Shown in pieces: positions 7,440 to 16,121 of a stretch of DNA of 64,000 nt. This stretch comes from Metaruminococcus_A sp003150405 (GTDB lineage: Bacteria > Bacillota > Clostridia > Oscillospirales > Ruminococcaceae): the NCBI GenBank assembly GCA_902489745.1, contig CABUBB010000009.1:1-64000 (forward strand), written 5' to 3'. Both the position numbers and the translations under genes were made by a program. Each line of letters opens with the position of its first letter. The stretch's first letter is position 1. The notes under the pieces are model-generated. The model was not told the origin of the DNA. It was given only the letters and a program-made list of their open reading frames with translations, and made no database searches.

Positions 7440-8735
7440 ATGTCGAAATTCAGAGCAGGCGTGCTGGCCGTTGCCGTTGTATTTGCGTTTGCCGCTTTGG
7501 CGGGCTGCAAATCTGTTGACCAGGATGTCAGTACGTTTGCCCGTTCCTATACACCCAAAGGATTAGCAAAGCAGGTTTTGTCGGACCTGAGCTCCCAAAG
7601 TGAGGAGAGCAGCGAGGAAAGCTCTTTAGAGGAGAGTTCCTCGGAAGAGAGCTCCAGCAGTGCGCCGGAGCCTGTAGTTATTCCGCCGGCGCCAGAGCAG
7701 CCGATTCAGGAAAATGTAAACGTTGCAGAGGATCCGACCTTTAAGCCGACCGAACAGGATAAGGAAGAAGATCCGCAGAAGCCGTCCGGCAACGGTGGCG
7801 GAAACAGTGACGATGGTATTGTTGTTATCCCGCCGGAGGAAACACCGTCCGACAGTTCCAGCTCGGAGTCCTCTTCGGACAGTTCCAGTTCTGACTCCGG
7901 AAGTTCGGACTCTTCTTCCGATAGCTCGAGTGATTCTTCATCGGATTCCTCAGCCGATCAGCCGCCGCAGAATGGTTGGTACACCAATCCCAGCGACGGC
8001 AAGAAATATTACTATGTCAATGGTAAAACCAAGCCGGAGGGCTGGCATTTCATTGACGACATTGGTTACTACTTTGATTCAAACGGCGCGGTCGGCTCCA
8101 AAGCGGGTATTGATGTATCTAAATGGAATGGAAATATCGACTGGGCAGCTGTAAAGTCGGACGGCATTGATTTTGCCATGATCCGGGTTGGAGTGCGCGG
8201 TTACGGCACGGATCCCGGATCAGGGCGCATTGTAATTGATGAAAAGTTCACCGACAATATCAAAGGCGCACAGGCCAATGGCATTGAGGTTGGTGTTTAC
8301 TTCTTTACCCAGGCCACTACGGTTCAAGAGGGATTGGATGAGGCTGAATTTGTTATTAACGCGCTGAAACCTTACGGTAATGTGAAACTCGTTGCGTTTG
8401 ACACCGAAAAATCCAGCGCGGGACCAAATGAAGTTGGCCGCGGAGATGAAATCAGCCGTTCGCTCCGCACGGATATTGCCATTGCGTTCTGTGATCGGGT
8501 TAAAGCGGCTGGATATACCCCTTTGATTTATTCGGATTCTTCCTGGTTTAAAAACCGCTTGGATCTGAGCCGTTTGACTGGTTACCAGAAATGGCTGGCC
8601 TATTGGCCAAGAAACGGTGTTGATATCCAGTTTGTGTGGGATCAGGGGCCAATTTCCATGTGGCAGTTCTGCTCCGATGGAACTGTAAAAGGAATAGGTG
8701 GACGGGTCGACCGCAACGCTTGGAAAATTGTATAA
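7440..8735 (+). CDS. GH25 muramidase, probable lipoprotein with Ser-rich linker and choline-binding-like repeat
   Basis: 431 residues. Residues 1-22 are a signal peptide ending in the lipobox LAGC (Cys23), so the protein is probably lipid-anchored outside the membrane. Residues about 51-75 and 137-173 are Ser/Glu/Asp-rich flexible linkers. A cell-wall-binding repeat follows (GWYTNPSDGKKYYYVNGK, about 179-215). The catalytic GH25 domain starts at about 223 with GIDVSKWNGNIDW and includes the acidic LVAFDTEKSS strand expected at the active site. GH25 enzymes cleave MurNAc-GlcNAc bonds in peptidoglycan. A good SD (GGAGGGG) lies upstream and a strong terminator follows. A second GH25 with different architecture is at 11737-12756. 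Confidence 0.93.
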   Translation: MSKFRAGVLAVAVVFAFAALAGCKSVDQDVSTFARSYTPKGLAKQVLSDLSSQSEESSEESSLEESSSEESSSSAPEPVVIPPAPEQPIQENVNVAEDPTFKPTEQDKEEDPQKPSGNGGGNSDDGIVVIPPEETPSDSSSSESSSDSSSSDSGSSDSSSDSSSDSSSDSSADQPPQNGWYTNPSDGKKYYYVNGKTKPEGWHFIDDIGYYFDSNGAVGSKAGIDVSKWNGNIDWAAVKSDGIDFAMIRVGVRGYGTDPGSGRIVIDEKFTDNIKGAQANGIEVGVYFFTQATTVQEGLDEAEFVINALKPYGNVKLVAFDTEKSSAGPNEVGRGDEISRSLRTDIAIAFCDRVKAAGYTPLIYSDSSWFKNRLDLSRLTGYQKWLAYWPRNGVDIQFVWDQGPISMWQFCSDGTVKGIGGRVDRNAWKIV

Positions 8736-8770
8736 CCAAAGCCGCCGTACCAAGTACGGCGGCTTTTTTG
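8736..8770 (+). terminator. Rho-independent terminator after the GH25 gene
   Basis: AAAGCCGCCGTAC pairs with GTACGGCGGCTTT around a CAA loop and is followed by a T-run. Confidence 0.92.
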
Positions 8771-8797
8771 TCGAATAAAACTGAAGAGGGACGAATT

Positions 8798-8902
8798 TTG
8801 GCAGAGCTAAAAAGCAGGCAATTATTGGCGCGGGTAAGAAATGCCCAAGCGGCAACACTAAAATGGATGCGAAAATACAGCGGCGGGGACGGTGAAGCAT
8901 GA
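8798..8902 (+). CDS. Small 34-residue protein overlapping the next gene
   Basis: TTG start at 8798 with AGAGGGA seven bases upstream. It encodes a basic 34-residue peptide beginning MAELKSRQLLARVRNAQAAT. Its TGA stop (8900-8902) overlaps the ATG of the next gene in an ATGA arrangement, a classic sign of translational coupling. The function is unknown. The ribosome binding site and overlap are the evidence; no homology is recognised. Confidence 0.55.
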   Translation: MAELKSRQLLARVRNAQAATLKWMRKYSGGDGEA

Positions 8903-9420
8903 TCGTACAGATAACACAGCGGGAAAAGCAGCACGTGGAACAAATGCGGCAGTATATGCGGCGTGCCGATGAAGTGTACGCAGAAGAAAACCGTCTGGCG
9001 GAGAAGATTTTACCCCTGCTGCTCTATTCACTGGCAAAATGCGGCCCCGCTTCTGCGGATATTCCGTGCTATTTGCAGGCGCTGCGCCTGCAGGACAGGC
9101 TGCTTTGTACAGAGGAGGCATACCAATATGGGAAACATGCAGCATTCTGCGGCACAGCCGTGGCAGAGGGATTTTCCGCCTATCTTTCCACTGTCTACTG
9201 CGGGACTCGTGCCGCTGCCGTTGAACGGGAGCTTTGGCGCTGTTACCGCAGGATCTCTCAGGAAACGGGAGCTGCCTTGCTGGACGAACTGACTGAACTT
9301 GTGCGGGATTTGCACAGCCGTTCCGGCGAGCTGATTCTGGAGGTTTTTGAAGCGGGTTACATTGCGGGGCTTCAGCAAAAAGACGCCGCCGGAGAGGGTG
9401 GGTTCGGCCAAACACAATAA
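8899..9420 (+). CDS. Hypothetical cytoplasmic protein (173 aa)
   Basis: Not recognised. Predicted mainly alpha-helical, with no signal peptide or membrane segment and a charged N-terminal half. Cysteines are scattered near residues 52, 60, 74, 89 and 105. The C-terminus has an ILEVFEAGYIAGLQQ helix. Translation appears coupled to the 34-residue ORF upstream through the ATGA overlap, so the two form a bicistronic unit between two strong terminators. A phage-derived or regulatory role would be a guess. The reading frame looks real from length, start context and clean operon borders. Confidence 0.7.
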   Translation: MIVQITQREKQHVEQMRQYMRRADEVYAEENRLAEKILPLLLYSLAKCGPASADIPCYLQALRLQDRLLCTEEAYQYGKHAAFCGTAVAEGFSAYLSTVYCGTRAAAVERELWRCYRRISQETGAALLDELTELVRDLHSRSGELILEVFEAGYIAGLQQKDAAGEGGFGQTQ

Positions 9421-9620
9421 GGTAAATGTAGAATCGTTGCTAGGGTGGATTTCCTTTCAGCAAGGGACCCAGATGTTTTTTAAAGAAATTTTAGAGAATA
9501 AGCTGTTCTGCGTTTACCACACGAGAACAGTGACGATTGGCAGAGTAATTTTGTTTCTCAGTGAAATTTTACTGACTTATATGGGAAATGAGATGAGGGA
9601 AAGTTCTTTTCTGTAAAAGA

Positions 9621-9648
9621 GAAAGCACGGGCAATCGCCCGTGCTTTC
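9621..9648. terminator. Bidirectional terminator between convergent genes
   Basis: Perfect 12-bp stem GAAAGCACGGGC/GCCCGTGCTTTC with a 4-base loop, between the plus gene ending 9420 and the minus aldo/keto reductase ending 9654. Confidence 0.8.
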
Positions 9649-9653
9649 ATGGG

Positions 9654-10562
9654 TTACGGAAGGTCGTTTCCGGCAGCTTTGTAAATATCATACCACTCTT
9701 TGCGGGTGAGGACAACATCCCCGCCCTTGGCAATGGCGCGGATACGCTCTGGGCTGGTGGTGCCGCAGAGTGGCATAATGCCGGCGGGATGCCGCATGAT
9801 CCAGGCGACCACAACCGCTACGTTTGGAATGCCGTACCGCTCCCCGATTTCGTCAATGACCTTGTTGAGTTCGGGAAATTTGGGATTATCCAGGTAAATG
9901 CCCTCAAACCAGCCGTATTGGAATGGTGACCAGGCCTGGATAGTAATGCCTTTGAGCCGTGCGTATTCCAGCATGCTGTCGTCGTGCTGGACGGAACGCT
10001 CGGTTGTCATGTTCATGTGAAAGCCGGAATCGATCATACCGGTGTGCATAATGCCAAATTGGAGCTGGTTTGCAATGAGCTTGTGCGGTACCGCCTGCTG
10101 CAAAAGTTCCATGGTCAGTGGTTTAAAATTGGAAACGCCAAAATAGCGGACCTTTCCTTCCCGGTGAAGAAGCTCAAATGCTTCAGCGACCTCCTCCGGC
10201 TCCATGAGGGTATCGGCCCGATGAAGGAGCAGCGTATCAATGTGGTCGGTGTGCAGGCGGATCAAGGTGGTATTGACTGCCTCTAAAATATGCTCTTTGG
10301 AGAGATCGTAGTGCCCGTTATGAACACTGCATTTGCTCTGAATGAGCATTTGATCGCGCAGCGACGGGGTGAGAAATTTCCCGAAGTTTTCTTCCGAAGT
10401 TCCGCCCATATAAATATCGGCAAGATCGAAGTAGTTGATGCCCTCTTCCAGACAGGTGCGCACCAGCTTTTCGCCGTGCTCCAACGTGAGGCCGCCCATG
10501 CGGGAACAACCTAAAGCAATTTGGGAAGCGGGCAGCAGCCCACCAATGTTGATTTGTCTCAT
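9654..10562 (-). CDS. Aldo/keto reductase (YdhF-like)
   Basis: 302-residue NAD(P)H-dependent oxidoreductase of the AKR superfamily, a TIM barrel reducing aldehydes or ketones. Family features in order: GGLLPASQIALGCSRMGG, the catalytic Asp/Tyr region NYFDLADIYMGG, Lys in IQSKCSV, the His of DTLLLHRAD, GVSNF, NQLQFG and, near the end, the cofactor-phosphate segment PLCGTTSPERI. The start at 10562 (MRQINIGG) has AAGGA eight bases upstream; longer frames lack this. The enzyme is monocistronic. The physiological substrate is not known. Confidence 0.92.
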   Translation of the reverse strand: MRQINIGGLLPASQIALGCSRMGGLTLEHGEKLVRTCLEEGINYFDLADIYMGGTSEENFGKFLTPSLRDQMLIQSKCSVHNGHYDLSKEHILEAVNTTLIRLHTDHIDTLLLHRADTLMEPEEVAEAFELLHREGKVRYFGVSNFKPLTMELLQQAVPHKLIANQLQFGIMHTGMIDSGFHMNMTTERSVQHDDSMLEYARLKGITIQAWSPFQYGWFEGIYLDNPKFPELNKVIDEIGERYGIPNVAVVVAWIMRHPAGIMPLCGTTSPERIRAIAKGGDVVLTRKEWYDIYKAAGNDLP

Positions 10563-10767
10563 TTGCTGCATTCCTTTCTGTAACGATAACATGCATTTTT
10601 GATGGATAGGTTTATTATACCAATGAATGGGGGAAGCTGCAAGGCGGCGCAGACGCTTTACAAACGGACTGTCCACAGAATTTGGATAATATATTCTTTC
10701 CGAGAGAGGTTTAGGCAGCAAGAAAGCCGTGTCCCGCAGCTGGTGATGACCTTTTCCCTACCTTTTG

Positions 10768-10804
10768 GGACAACCCCCGGCCTTTTTAAGGCCGGGGGTT
10801 GTCC
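10768..10804. terminator. Very strong hairpin downstream of ferritin
   Basis: Perfect 17-bp stem (10768-10784 with 10788-10804) closed by a TTT loop. On the minus strand it lies just after the ferritin gene, but the following bases are T-poor, so it may be a terminator or an mRNA-stabilising hairpin. Confidence 0.65.
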
Positions 10805-10858
10805 ATGTTGTTTTGATAATGTTTTGTCGGCTATAAGAGGCTTTGCCGGAAAAGTCGA

Positions 10859-11377
10859 TTATACGCCCTGTGCGGCAAAGGGATCGACAAAGGTGCGCGC
10901 CGCCATTTCGGTGTCCAGCGCGTAGAGCATGGAGGCGTTGTCCCCAATAAAGTTAAGCTTCTGCAGGATCAGGCTAGCGGTTGATTCCTCTTCCACCTGC
11001 TCGTTGATATACCACTGGAGGAAGTTGTAGGTGGCGTGGTCATTCTCCTGCATAGCAAGCGACGCGAGCTTGTTGATAAGCCCGGTAACCATTTCTTCAT
11101 GCGCCAATGTTTTCTCAAAAACATCCCGCAGGTCGCTGTATTCCGACGGAGGCGCTTTAACACCGCCGAACGCCGGTGCTGCGCCGCGGTCCAGGAGATG
11201 CTCAAACATATGGGTGCCGTGCGCCATTTCCTCCTGTGCCTGTACATGCATCCAGTTGGCAAAACCCTTAAAGCCCATCCGGTCGCATGCGGCGGACATG
11301 GCGAGATACAGGTAGGCCGAGTAATATTCCGCGTTGACCTGTTCGCTGATTGCCTTTGTTAAGGTTTGGGATAACAT
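10859..11377 (-). CDS. ftnA: Ferritin (non-haem, FtnA type)
   Basis: 172-residue iron-storage ferritin that forms a 24-subunit cage and oxidises Fe(II). The four-helix bundle and ferroxidase ligands are visible: E in QVNAEYYSAYLYL, E-x-x-H in QAQEEMAHGTHMF, E in TLAHEEMVT and the late helix WYINEQVEEES. Length is normal. The gene is monocistronic, with an SD (AAGAAGG) upstream of the ATG at 11377. No haem-binding Met typical of bacterioferritin is obvious, so ferritin is favoured. Confidence 0.96.
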   Translation of the reverse strand: MLSQTLTKAISEQVNAEYYSAYLYLAMSAACDRMGFKGFANWMHVQAQEEMAHGTHMFEHLLDRGAAPAFGGVKAPPSEYSDLRDVFEKTLAHEEMVTGLINKLASLAMQENDHATYNFLQWYINEQVEEESTASLILQKLNFIGDNASMLYALDTEMAARTFVDPFAAQGV

Positions 11378-11703
11378 ATCAAGACCTTCTTTCCATATTT
11401 TGAGGATATCTCTATTTTACCACATCGGAGAACGAAAAGCAGGCTTTAAACAGCAGAAAATTGTAAAACTTTTGTTGCGTCCGCTTGGCCGGGAGGGTGA
11501 ACTGCCGGAGCGGGCCACCGAAAGGTCTGCGCTCTTTTTATGGAATTCCCTGTGGCTGTTGCAATACAGAGTCCGTCGTTACAAAGCCCCGCAAAACAAA
11601 CGGAATGATGGTAAGCAGGCTCAAATTTCCAACTTGGAACGGTCTGTTATGTGGCCAAACCGTCTATCGCTGGTTCAAGAGATTTGACCTTTGTTTCGCC
11701 GAA
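11378..11703. other. Intergenic region upstream of ferritin
   Basis: About 320 bases with the ferritin promoter region on the minus strand and the GH25 terminator at its right edge. Open frames here lack ribosome binding sites and recognisable sequence. No RNA gene was recognised. Confidence 0.4.
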
Positions 11704-11733
11704 AAAGGCGCCCCGTTTCTGCGGAGCGCCTTT
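11704..11733 (-). terminator. Terminator of the GH25 gene
   Basis: AAAGGCGC/GCGCCTTT outer stem with an inner CCG/CGG pairing. On the minus strand it is followed by TTTCGGC, four bases after the GH25 stop codon. Confidence 0.75.
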
Positions 11734-11736
11734 GGA

Positions 11737-12756
11737 TTACCGAATTTGAACGCCTTTTTCGTAGTCACAAAAAGCGTAATTGAGATCGACGTTGGTGGCA
11801 ATGCCGTCAATCTGCCCCTGATTGGTATACTGCCAGAGGATGTAATCGTAGTCCGATTGAGGCGCCTCAGCCCAATTCGCAATCCAGAGATCGTAATGAG
11901 TGAGTTGCTCCCAGCCTGGGTGATAGACGAGCCAACTGTCATAAGTGTAGACAATGGGGGTAAATCCCGCCGCAGAAATTGGCTCGCAGAAGGCGTTGAC
12001 CACTGCGACCAGCTCTTCTTCAGAGAGCGCCTGGTGTTCTTTACTTTCAATGTCAAAGGCAATGGGATAATCAATCAACTCACGGTAAGGCTCCAGGATG
12101 GAAAGGCAGAATTCGGCCTCTTTTTTGGCATCCTCCGCCGTAAGAGCGTAGCTGAAATGGTAAGCACCCACCTTTAGACCGGCCGCATGAGCACCTTGCA
12201 CATTTTCGGAAAAACGCGCGTCGCGCTGGTCTTTTTCTGGGTTCTCTTCGCCAAAACCGGTGCGCAGCATAGCAAAATCCATGCCGGTGTCCTTGACCTT
12301 TGCCCAGTCAATCTGTCGTTGGTAGACCGAAACGTCAATCCCCTGGTGCGCGGCACCGTACCGAACCTCAGCAGTTGCGTCTGCGGTCCATGGGGATTCG
12401 TCGCTGACGGTGACCATCATGTGGATAAGCCCAAGCTCCTGCATGGTAAACCGCGCCGTATTGTGCTCGGAAGCCTCGCGTACAACAACCTTTTCATCGC
12501 CGTTCATATAGTAAAACTCGTAGTGCAGCTCCCCTTTTCCTCCGGTTGCAGAGGCGGTGAACAGCACTTCTTCTCCAGGCGCGGTCACAGGCTGATCCAC
12601 CGAAACGGTAAGGGAAAGCTTAAATTCCTCCGCTTCCTGTGCATGGGCGCGGTCAAGTTCCTGCTGAATCAGAATTGTCCCGGCCAGCACAATGAGTAAG
12701 ATGGCAATGATGATGAGCGGAACGGGCCATCTTCTTTTTTTATGGTATACAGGCAT
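11737..12756 (-). CDS. Membrane-anchored GH25 muramidase
   Basis: 339-residue cell-wall lysozyme. A basic N-terminus (MPVYHKKRRW) precedes one membrane helix (about residues 11-30). Then comes a beta-rich domain (about 46-134, SLTVSVDQPVTAPGEEVLF, Ig/PKD-like in pattern) and the GH25 catalytic domain from about 139 (GIDVSVYQRQIDW). The acidic strand IAFDIESKEH carries the expected catalytic acids. The start at 12756 has AGAGGA upstream; longer frames do not. It differs from the GH25 at 7440 in anchoring and accessory domain, so the two are not simple duplicates. Probable role in peptidoglycan remodelling, for example during growth or sporulation. Confidence 0.92.
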   Translation of the reverse strand: MPVYHKKRRWPVPLIIIAILLIVLAGTILIQQELDRAHAQEAEEFKLSLTVSVDQPVTAPGEEVLFTASATGGKGELHYEFYYMNGDEKVVVREASEHNTARFTMQELGLIHMMVTVSDESPWTADATAEVRYGAAHQGIDVSVYQRQIDWAKVKDTGMDFAMLRTGFGEENPEKDQRDARFSENVQGAHAAGLKVGAYHFSYALTAEDAKKEAEFCLSILEPYRELIDYPIAFDIESKEHQALSEEELVAVVNAFCEPISAAGFTPIVYTYDSWLVYHPGWEQLTHYDLWIANWAEAPQSDYDYILWQYTNQGQIDGIATNVDLNYAFCDYEKGVQIR

Positions 12757-12860
12757 TGTTTTTCCTCTGCAAGCTGTGTGTAAATTTTTGTGTAGGATAT
12801 TCCATCTAAAGTTGTCCAGGGAGGAATGCAAACCTCAGTCCGAATTCGTCTACAATATTT

Positions 12861-13064
12861 CTACGCGGTCGGCGCGGATAAAATACCTTTTGAACAGCAG
12901 CAGGAAAAGAACCCTACCGGGTGAAAAGCTGTTGAGCCGTCGTCCCGAATGTAAAGACAAAGGTTGGAATAAGTTTGGTTCATAATGCTTTCCACTTGTG
13001 CCTGAACATATAACGCACCGTTAAAGGTGGACATTAACACGGCCGCTTTTGGCTGCTGTTTCAA
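12861..13064 (-). pseudogene. Truncated glycosyltransferase family 2, N-terminal remnant
   Basis: A TTG start at 13064 with a perfect GGAGG begins MKQQPKAAVLMSTFNGALYV, continuing to SIMNQTYSNLCLYIRDDGST. This is the characteristic first 45 residues of GT-A family 2 enzymes (STFNG nucleotide-binding start, IRDDGST motif). After the DDGST motif the frame becomes unrelated, Cys-rich sequence and stops at 12861. The body of the enzyme is missing. It lies 20 bases downstream of the VanY gene on the same strand, so a real operon partner has probably been deleted. Confidence 0.75.
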
Positions 13065-13083
13065 TTGTACTCCTCCTTTGGCC

Positions 13084-13956
13084 TTAATCCAGCACGCCGA
13101 GATATTCCTCCAGGCACTGCCCCGCATTGTAGATAGCGGTCGCGTGCGCCACGCCGACATAGCGGAAATGCCAGGGCTCGTACCCAATTTTGGTGATGTC
13201 CTCTTTATCCTTGGGGTAACGCATAATAAAGCCATATTTGTGGGCGTTTTCGGCCAGCCATTTGGCTTCAGAGGTTTCTTCAAAGGTGTCAATAATTTCT
13301 TTGCCGGAATTCTGCCACTCAACCGAAATAATGTCGACCGCAAGGCCGGTATGATGTTCGCTGCATCCCGGGTAGGCAATGTATTCCAGCGTCAGCGCTT
13401 TGGCTTTCTCGTCGGAATAACCCTGTTCCTTATAATGGTTGATGTGCCAGTCATAGTAGGTTTGCTGCAGCGCAATGGTGCGGTGCGAAGCGCGCAGGAA
13501 CAGGTTTTGCCCGTCCTGCTTGGCGTCCTGGAACATTTTGAGGAGCGGCTCTACAATACGGGAATCCACCTTCATATTATCCAGGGCCGGGATATCGGCA
13601 TAATTACCGGTAATAGTGGTCAAATCAACGCTGAAATCCTCTGGCAGCGGGTGGGACAGGTTAGCGAGGACAAGCTGCCAGTCGTCGTCCGGTTCGGAAA
13701 TTCGGCTTTGGGAGTCTGAACTGTCAGAAACGTCGCTGGAAGAAGCGTCCGCTGAAGAATCGGTGCTTTCCGGCTGTGTGCTGCTGGTGCTTGCGGGTTC
13801 CTCACTACCCTTGTTGGATATTGCCCAGATTCCGGTGGTTATACCGCCGATTGCGATCAACAGTACAAGAATCAATATTACAATATTTTTTACTTTATAG
13901 CGCCTTCTGCGTGCCACAGGATCAGAACCTTTCTGTAATGAGGGCTTACGCCTCAT
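13084..13956 (-). CDS. VanY-type D-alanyl-D-alanine carboxypeptidase
   Basis: About 290 residues. A basic N-terminus and one membrane helix (about 24-45) anchor the protein. A Ser/Asp-rich linker follows (about 51-90), then the peptidase M15 domain. Zinc-site motifs are present: ASHRT, CSEHHTGLAVD and EPWHFRYVG. These enzymes trim the terminal D-Ala from peptidoglycan stem peptides. The start is ambiguous: the ATG at 13956 has a distant AGGA and lies in a small hairpin, while a GTG at 13917 (MARRRRYKVKN) has AAAGG ten bases upstream. Either gives an intact protein. It belongs to the local cluster of wall enzymes. Confidence 0.9.
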   Translation of the reverse strand: MRRKPSLQKGSDPVARRRRYKVKNIVILILVLLIAIGGITTGIWAISNKGSEEPASTSSTQPESTDSSADASSSDVSDSSDSQSRISEPDDDWQLVLANLSHPLPEDFSVDLTTITGNYADIPALDNMKVDSRIVEPLLKMFQDAKQDGQNLFLRASHRTIALQQTYYDWHINHYKEQGYSDEKAKALTLEYIAYPGCSEHHTGLAVDIISVEWQNSGKEIIDTFEETSEAKWLAENAHKYGFIMRYPKDKEDITKIGYEPWHFRYVGVAHATAIYNAGQCLEEYLGVLD

Positions 13957-14876
13957 TTCGACTTTTTTATTCCTGTACGAGTATAGCATATCCCTGAGAG
14001 GTTGGCAAGAAAGCAGGATAGGAATGCAAAGATTGGAAAAGAGGTGGAAAGGCCGGTAAAACTGGTTTTTCTTGCGTTTTGAGCGATACACAGGACCGTA
14101 AATCTTAAGAAAACATTTATCGAAAAAAGGCGTTCATTACCCATACACCAATAGAGTCAACGGTGTTTTCTTCTGAACATTGGATGAAAAGGCGACAAAA
14201 TGATTTCGTTCCCTTATACCATTATATATGTGTTCGGCGCTAAAAGGTTACAGCTTGTTAACGGTTGGTTTGAACCGCCGGTATATGACCGCCACCATAA
14301 TTGCCTTGTCCGATATATAGGGGCAGGTTGAAGATATAAATACAGAATATTGATATTTAAAACCATCAGCAATGGAAATGCCCCCAAGATATTAGAAGGG
14401 AAAAGGCTTTTTTCTTATTGTGGGGGAAAATAGGCTGTCTTTACCTCGTTTTAATATACAAAGTGGGAATCGTTATTTGAAATTCGACAAAAAACTATAC
14501 AAATCGTAAAAATACGGGTAAATATTCTCTTGTAGAGTAGAGTGAAAGATCAAGGATTTTGTTGTTATAATATATAAATTATAGGGGAGAATCTTCATTG
14601 TGTATTGGCATATTTACACAAATTTACTTTGTGACTGGATTTGGTAAATATATCAAAAGTTTGGCGAACAAACGAGGTGAATCCCCAGAAAAATATCTTT
14701 TTTCGCCTGTAAAAAATGCGAAAATTTCATCCTTAGAATGCAACCTTTCGTCAAATTTAACAAAATGGGTGGGAAGATTCCGTTTGACACAGGTTGTTTT
14801 TGTGCATATAATAGCTACAAACCGGTTACAATCGTAACAAAAGGATTTTGGCTATTGCCCAAAAAGGAGTTATTGA
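13957..14876. other. Long AT-rich intergenic region before the G5-3D gene
   Basis: About 920 bases between divergent genes. The right end holds a perfect promoter (14784-14812). A 79-residue plus-strand frame at 14598-14837 overlaps that promoter and looks like chance. Wall-hydrolase genes of this type are sometimes preceded by c-di-AMP riboswitches; I looked for that fold and could not support it. Function of the remainder is unknown. Confidence 0.4.
14784..14812 (+). promoter_or_regulatory. Consensus sigma-A promoter of the G5-3D gene
   Basis: TTGACA at 14784-14789, 17-base spacer, TATAAT at 14807-14812: a full consensus match 64 bases upstream of the start codon. Confidence 0.88.
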
Positions 14877-15938
14877 ATGAGCACCTTCTGCAAAAGGCTT
14901 GCAGCGTTCCGCAACCGGCGTGTGTTCCGCGGGATTGCTGTGGCTGTGGTATTCGCAATTGTGGCTGCTTCTTTTACCGGTATTACCTACGCGGCTAATG
15001 TTGTGTATATCCACGATGATGAAGACGTTTTAAAGTACTATACAAACGACAGTTCCCTTACCGCACAGGAGATTTTGAAAAACCAGGGCGTTGCGTTCCG
15101 TTCGGAGGACGAAATTGAATTTACCGGTTTTGAAAACGGCGAAGCAACCCTGATTCTGCACCGGGCATTTCCGGTGAACATTTCTGCGGATGGGATGACC
15201 ACCCGGTTAATGGTGACAGGAGGCACCGTTGGCGATGCATTGGAAAAAGCGGGCGTCACTCTTGCGGAGGATGATTTAATGAATGTTTCCCCGTATGAAG
15301 ACGCTGTTTCCGGCATGCAGATTAAAATTAATCGTGTTACCTATGAGACGGTCACCGAGGAATCCGTTATCCCGTTTGAAGTGGAGACCCGGGAAACCAA
15401 CACCATGAACAAGGGAAAAACAGTGGTCACTCAGGTTGGCAAGGAAGGCGTGCAGGTCGCAACCTTTAAAAAGACCATTGTGGACGGTGAGGTCACAGAG
15501 ACCGAGCTCATCAGCACCGAAGTAGTGGCAGAGCCGGTCACCCAGAAACAGACCGTTGGTACTAGCGAAAAGCACATTGTCTCGGAGATTCTTCCTCCGG
15601 AGGGATTCGAGCTGGATGCAAACGGCGTTCCGACCAGTTATACCAAGGTTCTGACCGGAAAAGCAACGGCTTACAGTAGCAGTATCCCCAATGTACGGGG
15701 TGCCAGTGGTAAGCATTTGCAGGTGGGGTCGGTTGCGGTCAACCCAAATTTGATCCCCTATGGCAGCAGACTCTATATTACGTCGGCTGACGGGCGGTAT
15801 ATTTATGGGTATGCGATTGCGGCGGACACAGGAACCGCGTTGATGGATGGGCGTGTACTGGTAGACTGCTTCTTTGGAAGCTATGCGGAAAGCTGCCGTT
15901 TTGGCGCAAAAACGGTAAATGTTTATGTGCTGCCATAA
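14877..15938 (+). CDS. Secreted DUF348-G5-3D domain protein (YabE/Rpf-like)
   Basis: 353 residues. Signal peptide about 1-39 ending TGITYAA. Two DUF348 ubiquitin-like repeats follow (about 44-150, for example SLTAQEILKNQGV and TVGDALEKAGVTLAEDD). A G5 domain comes next (about 150-235, with YETVTEESVIPFEVE and GKEGVQV), then a C-terminal 3D domain (about 262-353, VNPNLIPYGSRLYI and the Asp-bearing AADTGTA and VLVDCFF). The family is associated with peptidoglycan cleavage by the 3D domain, as in YabE-type proteins and MltA folds. SD AAAGGAG precedes the ATG. Monocistronic, with a perfect promoter and terminator, so expression is probably high. Confidence 0.93.
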   Translation: MSTFCKRLAAFRNRRVFRGIAVAVVFAIVAASFTGITYAANVVYIHDDEDVLKYYTNDSSLTAQEILKNQGVAFRSEDEIEFTGFENGEATLILHRAFPVNISADGMTTRLMVTGGTVGDALEKAGVTLAEDDLMNVSPYEDAVSGMQIKINRVTYETVTEESVIPFEVETRETNTMNKGKTVVTQVGKEGVQVATFKKTIVDGEVTETELISTEVVAEPVTQKQTVGTSEKHIVSEILPPEGFELDANGVPTSYTKVLTGKATAYSSSIPNVRGASGKHLQVGSVAVNPNLIPYGSRLYITSADGRYIYGYAIAADTGTALMDGRVLVDCFFGSYAESCRFGAKTVNVYVLP

Positions 15939-15955
15939 AAATGAATACCGGTGAT

Positions 15956-15989
15956 AAAACCGCACAGGCTATGGCCTGTGCGGTTTTTT
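15956..15989 (+). terminator. Terminator of the G5-3D gene
   Basis: 14-bp stem AAAACCGCACAGGC/GCCTGTGCGGTTTT, 4-base loop, then a T-run. Confidence 0.92.
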
Positions 15990-16020
15990 GCCGCCGGAAG
16001 ATGGTTCGACAAAGGACGAT

Positions 16021-16049
16021 TTGCAATTTCAACACGATTGTGGTATCAT
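16021..16049 (+). promoter_or_regulatory. Promoter of the 294-residue membrane protein gene
   Basis: TTGCAA at 16021-16026, 17-base spacer, TATCAT at 16044-16049, 73 bases upstream of the ATG. Confidence 0.6.
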
Positions 16050-16121
16050 CTAAGAACAAACAGCGGTATACATTCAAATCCACAAGGCGGCGGTTGGCCG
16101 ATCCGGTGAGGAGGAAACGAT

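Noticed and set aside
11485..12177. 230-residue plus-strand ORF
   Set aside because: It runs antisense to the GH25 gene and lacks an SD; a shadow frame.
14598..14837. 79-residue plus-strand ORF
   Set aside because: It overlaps a perfect promoter, has no SD and no recognisable sequence.
13957..14876. c-di-AMP riboswitch upstream of the G5-3D gene
   Set aside because: Such genes can carry this riboswitch, but the conserved segments could not be found in the region.
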